This document shows, piece after piece, positions 21,850 to 28,734 of a stretch of DNA of 28,734 nt. The notes beneath the pieces were generated by a model that was not told the DNA's origin, did not search any database, and saw nothing but the letters and a program-made list of their open reading frames with translations. A program made the translations under genes and the position numbers. The stretch comes from CAG-390 sp045636385 (GTDB taxonomy: Bacteria; Bacillota; Clostridia; Oscillospirales; CAG-272): NCBI GenBank assembly GCA_045636385.1, contig JAZTXK010000003.1, positions 1-28,734 of the forward strand, in the 5' to 3' direction. Position 1 is the first letter of the stretch. Every line of letters begins with the position of its first letter.

Positions 21850-23096
21850 CTTTTTCGGATAAAACACTTGCCCTCGCCCGTGAGGCGGAGGCGGCGCTGT
21901 CGGATATCTTCGCCGAAATCGACCGCGTTTCTTATATCGGCACATGCCGCGTTCTTGACGCCTTCCGTGAGGAGCGCGTCAGCGACGCGTGCTTCGGCTC
22001 GACCACGGGCTACGGCTACGATGACAGAGGACGCGAGGTCCTCGACCGCGTATGGAGCCGTGTTTTCGGCACAGAGGCAGCTCTCGTCCGTCACAATTTC
22101 GTAAACGGAACTCACGCCCTCTCGACCGCACTCTTCGGTCTTCTCCGCCCGAACGATACCCTTCTTTCGGTAGCGGGAAAGCCTTACGACACCCTTGACG
22201 GCGTTATCGGAATTTCGGGCAAAACGGGCGACGGCTCGCTTGCCGATTTCGGCGTAAACTACGCGCAGATCGAAATGACCGCCGAGGGCGGGCTTGATGT
22301 TGATGCGATCATAAACCGAGTTAAAGAGGACGAAAGCGTAAAAGTCGTCTTCATTCAGCGTTCGAAGGGTTATCTCAACCGCCGCACTCTCTCGCCCGAC
22401 GAGATAAGCGCGGTGACCGATGCGGTTCACGCGACGCGCGAGGGCGTTTACGTCGTTGTTGACAACTGCTACGGCGAGTTTACCGACGTGTGCGAACCCC
22501 GCGCCGATATGCTTGTCGGCTCACTCATCAAGAACCCCGGTGGCGGAATGGCTCTGACGGGCGGTTACATCGCGGGAAGCGAACGCGCCGTTGAGCTTGC
22601 CTCCTACCGTCTCACAACCGTCGGCACGGGCGGCGAGGTCGGTGCAACCCACGGACAGAACAGAACGATGTTCCAAGGGCTTTTCTACGCTCCCCACACC
22701 ACAGCCGCCGCAATCAAAACCGCGCACCTCGCGGCTTACATCTTCGAGCGGATGGGCTACGACACCTATCCCTCGTGGAATGAAAAGCGTTACGATATAA
22801 TCCAGACCGTAATCACCCACGATCCCGATATTCTCTGCGCCTTCTGCAGAGGTATTCAGGCAGGCTCGCCCGTTGATTCCTTCGTCACCCCCGAGCCTTG
22901 GGATATGCCCGGCTACTCGGATCCCGTAATCATGGCAGCAGGCGCGTTCATTCAGGGCTCGTCGGTAGAGCTTTCGGCAGACGGACCTCTCCGTCCTCCC
23001 TACACCGTCTATTTCCAGGGCGGTCTCACCTATGAAAGCGGCAAGATCGGTATTCTTACCGCCGCAGATACCGTCGCAAACTTCAAAAAGGAATGA
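21846..23096 (+). CDS. PLP-dependent methionine gamma-lyase-like protein (YnbB family)
   Basis: This 416-residue PLP enzyme belongs to the family sometimes labelled methionine gamma-lyase-related or aluminium-resistance protein (YnbB). The family signature is clear: FGSTTGYGYDDRGRE near the N-terminus, RHNFVNGTHALSTALFGLL, and SLIKNPGGGMALTGGYIAG with Lys229 as the PLP lysine. VDNCYGEF carries the Asp that contacts the cofactor. The true reaction of this family is, to my knowledge, not settled. It overlaps murI by four bases (ATGA) and has AAAGG upstream. Confidence 0.9.
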   Translation: MTFSDKTLALAREAEAALSDIFAEIDRVSYIGTCRVLDAFREERVSDACFGSTTGYGYDDRGREVLDRVWSRVFGTEAALVRHNFVNGTHALSTALFGLLRPNDTLLSVAGKPYDTLDGVIGISGKTGDGSLADFGVNYAQIEMTAEGGLDVDAIINRVKEDESVKVVFIQRSKGYLNRRTLSPDEISAVTDAVHATREGVYVVVDNCYGEFTDVCEPRADMLVGSLIKNPGGGMALTGGYIAGSERAVELASYRLTTVGTGGEVGATHGQNRTMFQGLFYAPHTTAAAIKTAHLAAYIFERMGYDTYPSWNEKRYDIIQTVITHDPDILCAFCRGIQAGSPVDSFVTPEPWDMPGYSDPVIMAAGAFIQGSSVELSADGPLRPPYTVYFQGGLTYESGKIGILTAADTVANFKKE

Positions 23097-23101
23097 TAAA
23101 A

Positions 23102-23665
23102 ATGAAAAGATCTCTTTGTTTCCTTATTTCCATCCTCACTCTGCTTACCCTCGTCCTTTCGGGATGCTCCGATAACGCCGCTCCCGACGGCTATCAGAAC
23201 GCCGCAGGCGAGAGCGAGCCTTTCTACCTCTACGTTCCCACCACCTGGGTGCTCAACAACTCGGGCGGAACGGCATCGGCTTACTATTCCTCGGATGATT
23301 ACTCGAACGTTACAATGACCTGTATGGTCATTGATCCCGACGAGATGGACGAGCTAGAGGAGTACAAGGCGATCACCCTCGCGGAGCTCGAGTCTGTTCT
23401 TCCCGATTTCAAGGTAGTTGAAACTCCCGTTGACTCGGATATTCCCGAGGAGGAAAAAGCGCCCCTTACCCTCGGCGGCAGAGATGCTATCAGCTTTGAA
23501 TACGAATGCACTCTGGGCGGCAAGACCTACCGCTATATGCAGGTCGTCACCCTCAAGGACGATTTCTTCTATCTCCTGACCTACACCTCACTTGCAGAGA
23601 ATTACGATAAGCACCTTGAGGCGATTGGCGGCATCATTGAGAACGTGACCTTCAAGAAATACTGA
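23102..23665 (+). CDS. Lipoprotein with PsbP/DcrB-like pattern
   Basis: The start at 23102 is preferred to the ATG three codons earlier, as AAAGGA is then properly spaced. The product is 187 residues with lipobox LSGC (Cys21 or close). The mature part follows a pattern seen in PsbP/DcrB/Mog1-type folds: an opening FYLYVPTTW strand, NVTMTCMVID, a helix with ITLAELESVLPD, then GGRDAISFEYE, YMQVVTLKDDFFYLLTYT and a C-terminal helix-strand (LEAIGGIIENVTF). This is inference from pattern only. It is the only exported product in the operon and overlaps the next gene by one base. Confidence 0.82.
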   Translation: MKRSLCFLISILTLLTLVLSGCSDNAAPDGYQNAAGESEPFYLYVPTTWVLNNSGGTASAYYSSDDYSNVTMTCMVIDPDEMDELEEYKAITLAELESVLPDFKVVETPVDSDIPEEEKAPLTLGGRDAISFEYECTLGGKTYRYMQVVTLKDDFFYLLTYTSLAENYDKHLEAIGGIIENVTFKKY

Positions 23666-24822
23666 TGATATATCTTGATAACAGTGCGACCACCGCGCTC
23701 GCGCCCGAGGTCCGCGCGGCAATGCTCGAGGTCTGGGATAACGTCGGCAATCCGTCATCTCTCCACTCGGCGGGCCAGATGGCGAAACGGCGCCTCGAGT
23801 CTGCAAGAACTTCTCTTCTCGCGTCCGCAGGACTTAAATCGACCGAATGGCAGACGATCTTCTGCGGCTCGGGAAGTGAGGCGAATAACCTCGCGCTTCT
23901 CGGCTCGGCGCACACGGGCAGACACCTCGATTCGCGCCGTATCCTTATCACCGATTCGGAGCACGCTTCGATAGAAAACACCGCAGAAGTTCTCGCTTCT
24001 CGCGGATTTGAGATCGTAAAGCTTGCCACCCGTGGCGGTGCGCTCGACCTTGAAGCTATCGAAAAAGAGGCAAAAAAAGGCGTTTGCCTTGCATCCTTTA
24101 TGCTCGTAAACAACGAGACCGGCGCGATATACGATATTGAAAAAGCCGCAGAGATCATCAAAAAAGCTTGTCCCACGGCACTTATCCATTGTGATGCCAT
24201 TCAGGGATTTATGCGCCTTCCGCTTCCGAAAGCCGCAAATATCGACTTTTTCAGCGTCAGCGCACATAAAATTCACGGTCCCGCAGGCGTCGGCGCACTA
24301 CTTCTGCGCCGTGAGCTGATCAAAAAGCGCTACCTCTGCCCCGTCATATTCGGCGGCGGTCAGGAGGAAGGACTTCGCTCGGGTACCGAAAATCTCGCGG
24401 GTGCGGTAGGCTTTGCAAAAGCGGCTGAAATTATGAAGCCAATGATGGAAGCCAACTACGCGCATCTGCTTGACGTGTCGGCATACGCCATCGAAAAGGT
24501 GACCGAAGCGGGAGCTAAGGTTAATCTTCCCGATAAACGCGCTCCGCATATTTTAAGCATCACACTCCCCCGCATCAAGAGCCAGACGATGCTCAATCTT
24601 CTCTCCGCGGGAGGCGTATGCGTTTCAAGCGGTTCAGCTTGCTCGTCGAATGCCAAAAACCGCCACGTCAGCTCAGCTCTCGTCGCCTTCGGCCTTTCCG
24701 ATGCGGACGCGGATTGCACCATCCGTATGAGCCTTTGCAAAGATAACACCCGCGAGGATATCGACACCTTCGCCGAGCTTCTCGCATCGGGCATAAACAG
24801 ATTAGTCAAAATCAAAAGATAA
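23665..24822 (+). CDS. Cysteine desulfurase (NifS/IscS family)
   Basis: This 385-residue PLP enzyme takes sulfur from L-cysteine, giving alanine and a protein persulfide. The class I features are present: YLDNSATT at the N-terminus, GSGSEANNLAL, the cofactor His in SEHAS, SAHKIHGPAG with PLP Lys202, RSGTENLAG, and the catalytic Cys326 in the SSGSACSS loop. No scaffold (IscU), thiI or mnmA gene is adjacent, so its sulfur acceptor is not evident here. It starts at a TGATG overlap with the lipoprotein gene and lacks a clear ribosome site, implying coupled translation. Confidence 0.92.
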   Translation: MIYLDNSATTALAPEVRAAMLEVWDNVGNPSSLHSAGQMAKRRLESARTSLLASAGLKSTEWQTIFCGSGSEANNLALLGSAHTGRHLDSRRILITDSEHASIENTAEVLASRGFEIVKLATRGGALDLEAIEKEAKKGVCLASFMLVNNETGAIYDIEKAAEIIKKACPTALIHCDAIQGFMRLPLPKAANIDFFSVSAHKIHGPAGVGALLLRRELIKKRYLCPVIFGGGQEEGLRSGTENLAGAVGFAKAAEIMKPMMEANYAHLLDVSAYAIEKVTEAGAKVNLPDKRAPHILSITLPRIKSQTMLNLLSAGGVCVSSGSACSSNAKNRHVSSALVAFGLSDADADCTIRMSLCKDNTREDIDTFAELLASGINRLVKIKR

Positions 24823-24833
24823 AGAGGTACAAA

Positions 24834-25697
24834 ATGTCCTACGTAACCACAAAAGAAATGCTTCTCGAGGCGCAAAAGGGCGGCTACGCCGTCGGCGCAT
24901 TCAACTTTGAGAACATGGAGATGGCTCTCGCCATCATCGCGGCGGCAGAAGAGCTCCGCGCCCCCGTCATCCTTCAGACAACTCCCTCGACAGTAAAATA
25001 TGCATCCCCCGAGGTTTTCGTCGCTATCGCGAAGGCGCTTGCAGATAAGGCTACCGTTCCCGTTGCCGTTCACCTCGACCACGGCTCTTCCCTCGAGCTC
25101 TGCGAGGCTTCCGCAAAGGCGGGCTACACCTCCGTTATGTTCGACGGCTCGGGCGAAGACTTTGAAAAGAACGTCGAGCTCACCGCGAAAGCTGTCGAGA
25201 TCGCAAATAAATTCGATATCCCCACCGAGGCTGAGCTTGGCAAGGTCGGCGGTAAAGAGGACGACCACGAGGCAGACGCCGACAACGGTACCGATCCCGA
25301 AAAGGCGGCTCAGTTCGTTCTCCGCACGGGCATTTCCTCTCTCGCAGTAGCTATCGGAACCGCGCACGGCTTCTACGTCGGCACTCCCGTTCTCGACGTC
25401 CCCCGCCTCATCGCGATCCGCAAGAAGCTTGAAGAAAACGGCTGCTCGATCCCCCTCGTTCTTCACGGCGCATCGGGTCTTTCTCCCGAGGCAGTTAAGA
25501 GCTGTATCGCAGAGGGCATCTGCAAGGTCAACTTCGCAACCGAGCTCCGCGTGGCTTACACCGCCGCTGTTCGCGAAAGCCTCGCATCCGACGAAAAGAT
25601 CTACGACCCCAAGAAGTACGGCACTGCGGCACGCGCGGCGGTTGTTGATGCGGTAAAACAGCGCATTCTCGTTTGCGGCTGTAATAATAGAGCGTAA
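24834..25697 (+). CDS. Class II fructose/tagatose-bisphosphate aldolase
   Basis: This 287-residue zinc aldolase splits fructose-1,6- or tagatose-1,6-bisphosphate into dihydroxyacetone phosphate and an aldehyde phosphate. Zinc and catalytic residues are visible: HLDHGSS with Asp82 (catalytic) and His83 (zinc), Glu132/Glu134 in TEAELGKVGG, His178 in GTAHG and His211 in LHGASG. The length and the TEAELGKVGGKEDD motif place it in the GatY/KbaY/Fba group. The next gene is a gatD-like dehydrogenase, which suggests tagatose-bisphosphate from galactitol, but kinase and transport genes are not in the window and a glycolytic role is equally possible. AAAGAGGT precedes the ATG. Confidence 0.9.
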   Translation: MSYVTTKEMLLEAQKGGYAVGAFNFENMEMALAIIAAAEELRAPVILQTTPSTVKYASPEVFVAIAKALADKATVPVAVHLDHGSSLELCEASAKAGYTSVMFDGSGEDFEKNVELTAKAVEIANKFDIPTEAELGKVGGKEDDHEADADNGTDPEKAAQFVLRTGISSLAVAIGTAHGFYVGTPVLDVPRLIAIRKKLEENGCSIPLVLHGASGLSPEAVKSCIAEGICKVNFATELRVAYTAAVRESLASDEKIYDPKKYGTAARAAVVDAVKQRILVCGCNNRA

Positions 25698-25723
25698 ATA
25701 ATTCCGATAAGGAGAAACATAAA

Positions 25724-26734
25724 ATGAGCAATGAAACTATGAAAGCCTGCGTGCTTCACGCTGTGGGCGACCTCCGCTACGAGGATGTTCCTATGGCAAA
25801 GCGCGGCGAGGGCGAAGTTCTTCTCAAGATCCGCGCGGCAGGCGTTTGCGGCTCGGATATCCCCCGCGTGTTTGAAAAGGGTACATACCACTTCCCCACC
25901 ATCCCCGGACACGAGTTTGCGGGCGAGATCGTTGACGCAGAGGACAAGGCTCTGATCGGCCGCCGCGCCGCTATCTTTCCCCTCCTCCCCTGCCGCAAGT
26001 GCGCTCCCTGTCAGGTAGGCGAGTTCGCTAACTGCGAGGATTACGACTACTACGGCTCTCGCCGCGACGGCGCTTTTGCCGAATATCTTGCGGTTGATAT
26101 CCGCAATCTCATTCTTCTCCCCGACGATCTTTCCTTCGCTTGCGCTTCTCTCGTTGAGCCGGGTGCGGTCGCTCGCGCGGCTGTTCGCCGTCTTGAAGTG
26201 AAGCTCGGTGACACCGTTGTTATCTGGGGCGCGGGACCCATCGGACTCATCGCCGCCGCTTGGGCAAAGAAGGCGGGTGCAGGTATCGTCCGAGTTGTTG
26301 ATATCAGCGAGGAAAAGCTTGCATTTGCGAAGAAGTTCGGCTTTGAGGCTTACGACGAGGCTCGCGACGGTCTTTGCGATTGCGCTATCGAGGGCACGGG
26401 CGCACCTCAGGCTCTCTGCAGTCTCATCAAGTCGATGAAGCCCCACGGTCGCGTCGTTCTCATGGGCAACCCCGCGCGCGATATGACCATCACACAGAGC
26501 GTATATTCCCAGATCCTCCGCCGCGAGATCACTCTGCGCGGAACCTGGAACTCCTCCTACAATCAGCAGATCAACGACTGGGAGGCAACCGCCCGTGCTA
26601 TGGCTGACGGCGATCTTATCGACTACGAGGCTCTTATCACACACCGCTATCCCCTCGACCGTTGCCTCGAGGCACTCGAGATGATGCGCGACAGAAAAGA
26701 ATTCTATACCAAAGTAACCATTATTATGGACTGA
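25724..26734 (+). CDS. gatD: Zinc dehydrogenase, galactitol-1-phosphate 5-dehydrogenase-like
   Basis: This 336-residue medium-chain dehydrogenase oxidises a sugar-alcohol phosphate, using NAD+. Catalytic zinc ligands are Cys42 (VCGSD), His63/Glu64 (PGHEF) and Glu145 (LVEPG). The structural zinc is held by Cys90, Cys93, Cys96 and Cys104. The nucleotide loop is GAGPIG (169-174). The segments FEKGTYHFPTIPGHEFAG, YYGSRRDGAFAEY and LRGTWNSSYN are typical of GatD, and fit galactitol-1-phosphate better than sorbitol or threonine. It lies 26 bases after the aldolase gene and has a good AAGGAG site. Confidence 0.87.
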   Translation: MSNETMKACVLHAVGDLRYEDVPMAKRGEGEVLLKIRAAGVCGSDIPRVFEKGTYHFPTIPGHEFAGEIVDAEDKALIGRRAAIFPLLPCRKCAPCQVGEFANCEDYDYYGSRRDGAFAEYLAVDIRNLILLPDDLSFACASLVEPGAVARAAVRRLEVKLGDTVVIWGAGPIGLIAAAWAKKAGAGIVRVVDISEEKLAFAKKFGFEAYDEARDGLCDCAIEGTGAPQALCSLIKSMKPHGRVVLMGNPARDMTITQSVYSQILRREITLRGTWNSSYNQQINDWEATARAMADGDLIDYEALITHRYPLDRCLEALEMMRDRKEFYTKVTIIMD

Positions 26735-26739
26735 TCCAA

Positions 26740-26760
26740 TTGTAAAACTTCGTTTTACAA
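26740..26760. repeat. Single palindrome with TTC loop
   Basis: Perfect nine-base arms ttgtaaaac and gttttacaa flank a ttc loop, between the dehydrogenase and the FAD oxidoreductase. It has the same stem-TTC-stem form as the array at 9884-10127. No T-run follows, so it is a poor terminator; it might attenuate or stabilise RNA at the 62-base gap. A possible TATACT box (26775-26780) follows, without a recognisable -35. Confidence 0.6.
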
Positions 26761-26796
26761 CCTACTGATTATTATATACTAAAAGGAGCCTATAAA

Positions 26797-28674
26797 ATGA
26801 GCGAACTTACTGTTAAAACAAACGGTATGCGTCACGTCGAGCATACCACCGATCTTTGTATCATCGGCGGCGGACTTACAGGTCTTTGCGCCGCAATCTC
26901 CGCGGCACGCGAGGGCACCAAGGTAGTCCTCATTCAGGACAGACCCGTTCTCGGCGGTAACTGCTCGAGCGAGATCAGAATGTGGGTACGCGGTGCTCAC
27001 GGACTTGAAAACCGCGAGACCGGTGTTATCTCCGAGCTTGAAGAAGAAAACATTTACCTCAACCCCACCCTTATGCCCAGCACCTTCGACAACGTACTCT
27101 GGGCAAAGGTAAAGGCTGAAAAGAATATCACCCTCCTTCTCAACACCACCTGCTGTGACGCGGACAAGACCGAGGTTGACGGCGTTTCCCACCTCACCTC
27201 CGTTACCGCTTGGCAGATGACCACCTACACCTGGCACACTGTTAAGGCTAAATATTTCGCAGACTGCTCGGGCGACTCGATCCTTGCTCCCATCTCGGGC
27301 GCAAAGTGGCGTGTAGGCCGCGAGGCTGCTTCCGAATATGGCGAGGCTATGGGTAAGGAAGTTGCGGACAAGAAGACCATGGGTATGTCCTGCCTTATTC
27401 AGGCGCGCGAGACCGACGCTCCCGTTCCCTTCACCGCTCCCGACTGGGCATACAAGTTCGAGACCGACAACGACTTCAACCTTATCAAGGATGACAACGG
27501 CGCGATCATCGATGCAAGCACCGGCGTTTCAGGCGTAAAGGTTCAGGAGGTCAAGTACCTTGCACGTCCCCACAAGCTCGGAACTAACGAGACCAACTTC
27601 TGGTGGCTCGAGCTCGGCGGTGAGTACGACAGCATCCACGATGCAGAGGAAATGCGCGACGAGCTTCTCAAGATCGCGTACGGCATCTGGGATCACGTAA
27701 AGAATTACGGCGACCACAATGCGGAAAACTGGACTCTCGAGTGGGTTGGATGCATCCCCGGCAAGAGAGAATCCCGCCGCTACATCGGCGCACACGTTCT
27801 CACCGAGAATGACATTGAAGCAGGCGGTCAGTTTGAGGATATCGTTGCATTCGGCGGCTGGCCGATGGACGACCACAACCCCGCGGGCTTCCGTTCTTAT
27901 CTCTCGGGCGCGCCCGCATCCAAGCTCTATCCCGCTCCCTCGCCCTACGGCATTCCCTACCGCTGCTTCTACGGCCACGACGTTGATAACCTCTTCTTCG
28001 CGGGCAGAAACCTCTCGGCGACCCACGCGGCAATGTCCTCGACCAGAGTTATGGCGACCTGCGCCCTCATCGGTCAGGCTATGGGTACCGCCGCTTCGAT
28101 CTGCGTAAACGAGGGCGTAACTCCCCACGGCGTTTACGAGACCAAGATCAAGACCCTTCAGAACAAGCTCCGCGACGCGGGATGCTACATCCCCGGCACC
28201 GTCCGTGAGATCCCCGAGCTTACCAAGTCGGCAAAGATCAACCTCCCCGAGGCAGAACTTGCACTCCTCCAGAACGGTATCGAGCGCCCCGACGAGAATA
28301 TGACCGTCAACTACGCGACCCTCAATATCGGTGATGCACTCGAGTTCGACTTCGGCGAGGAAAAGGAGCTTACCGAGCTTCGTCTCGTCTTCGACCCCGA
28401 CTTCTCACGCCAGTCTATCACTCCCAACAAGAAGATGCGTGTCTTCGCGCAGAAGCTTATGACCGGCAAGGATTTCGTTCCCGTAAAGGTAGCGAACACC
28501 CTCGTCAAGTCCTTCCGCGTACTTGCCGACGGCAAGGAGATCTTCGCTGACACCGAGAACCACAATTCTCTCCGTAAGATCGCACTCGGAGTTAAGGCGC
28601 AGAAGATTACCGTAATCTTCGACGAGACAAGAGGAATCGATAAGGTTCATCTGTTCTCGGCGGACGTTAAGTAA
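26797..28674 (+). CDS. FAD-dependent oxidoreductase with C-terminal beta domain
   Basis: The product has 625 residues. The FAD site is clear: CIIGGGLTGLCAAISAAREG (21-40), then a VLGGNCSSE motif typical of the FAD-dependent oxidoreductases (PF12831 type) found near glycan-degradation genes. DVDNLFFAGRNLSATHAAMSS (around 400) is the second FAD-binding element, and WVGCIPGKRESRRYIG is another family signature. From about 490 on, a region with FDFGEEKELTELRLVFDPD and RVFAQKL looks like a discoidin/F5-8-type beta-sandwich, fused to the flavoenzyme core. There is no signal peptide. Substrate unknown; its position after a GatD-like gene points to sugar or sugar-alcohol metabolism. AAAAGGAG precedes the ATG. 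Confidence 0.88.
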   Translation: MSELTVKTNGMRHVEHTTDLCIIGGGLTGLCAAISAAREGTKVVLIQDRPVLGGNCSSEIRMWVRGAHGLENRETGVISELEEENIYLNPTLMPSTFDNVLWAKVKAEKNITLLLNTTCCDADKTEVDGVSHLTSVTAWQMTTYTWHTVKAKYFADCSGDSILAPISGAKWRVGREAASEYGEAMGKEVADKKTMGMSCLIQARETDAPVPFTAPDWAYKFETDNDFNLIKDDNGAIIDASTGVSGVKVQEVKYLARPHKLGTNETNFWWLELGGEYDSIHDAEEMRDELLKIAYGIWDHVKNYGDHNAENWTLEWVGCIPGKRESRRYIGAHVLTENDIEAGGQFEDIVAFGGWPMDDHNPAGFRSYLSGAPASKLYPAPSPYGIPYRCFYGHDVDNLFFAGRNLSATHAAMSSTRVMATCALIGQAMGTAASICVNEGVTPHGVYETKIKTLQNKLRDAGCYIPGTVREIPELTKSAKINLPEAELALLQNGIERPDENMTVNYATLNIGDALEFDFGEEKELTELRLVFDPDFSRQSITPNKKMRVFAQKLMTGKDFVPVKVANTLVKSFRVLADGKEIFADTENHNSLRKIALGVKAQKITVIFDETRGIDKVHLFSADVK

Positions 28675-28695
28675 TAAAACGATTAAAGTTTTGGT

Positions 28696-28715
28696 CAACC
28701 TTTTTTAAAAGGTTG
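28696..28715. repeat. Inverted repeat at the right edge
   Basis: Arms caacctttt and aaaaggttg flank a central tt. It follows aaagttttggt and is followed by cagattctcaaggcagcgc, cut by the window end. It resembles in layout the element at 1-63. It may serve as terminator of the operon, 22 bases after the last stop codon. Confidence 0.5.
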
Positions 28716-28734
28716 CAGATTCTCAAGGCAGCGC

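Noticed and set aside
24456..26644. Minus-strand open frames of 336 and 347 codons opposite the desulfurase, aldolase and dehydrogenase genes
   Set aside because: The plus-strand genes have complete active sites. The antisense translations show no family features.

Overview
The window looks like chromosomal DNA from a low-to-moderate GC Gram-positive anaerobe of the class Clostridia, most likely an uncultured gut or rumen lineage. The evidence is near-consensus vegetative promoters (TTGACA, 17 bp, TATAAT), strong AAGGAGG ribosome binding sites, many lipobox signal peptides with no outer-membrane genes, Gram-positive LexA boxes (GAAC-N4-GTTC), and the DUF177-rpmF gene pair. I could not run searches, so the taxonomic placement is inference.

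Region A (1-9.8 kb, all minus strand) is an accessory block. Reading in the direction of transcription from a promoter at 9791-9819, there are eight very tightly packed genes (9714 down to 3028). Seven encode lipoproteins and one a small membrane protein. A further lipoprotein gene (2592-2972) has its own consensus promoter. A second promoter drives an ABC ATPase, an FtsX-like permease that seems to lack its last membrane helix, and a last lipoprotein, ending at a strong hairpin terminator (225-254). Three of the lipoproteins (6292-9714) share an unnamed module of about 135 residues, present four times in all. The first 210 bases hold a run of consecutive hairpins.

Region B (9.86-10.13 kb) is a dense array of about ten short perfect palindromes, most with a TTC or GAA loop, separated by short AT-rich linkers. 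The array changes orientation in the middle. A lone element of the same kind lies at 26740-26760, and another at 89-105.

Region C (10.2-16.3 kb) holds a cytoplasmic GH78 alpha-L-rhamnosidase, the DUF177-rpmF pair, a lipoprotein with an FKBP domain that resembles a secreted trigger factor, and a convergent dinB gene (DNA polymerase IV). The dinB promoter carries two LexA operators, one between -35 and -10 and one just after -10.

Region D (16.4-28.7 kb, plus strand) is one long run of eleven genes behind a murD promoter: murD, three different M42 metallo-aminopeptidases, murI, a methionine-gamma-lyase-like PLP enzyme, a PsbP-like lipoprotein, a cysteine desulfurase, a class II aldolase, a galactitol-1-phosphate dehydrogenase-like enzyme and a large FAD-dependent oxidoreductase. 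Most gaps are under 30 bases and four junctions overlap. The first half is consistent with a glutamate route to peptidoglycan: peptidases release amino acids, MurI makes D-glutamate, MurD uses it. The last three genes look like carbohydrate or sugar-alcohol metabolism. No tRNA, rRNA, CRISPR array, transposase or phage gene was seen.
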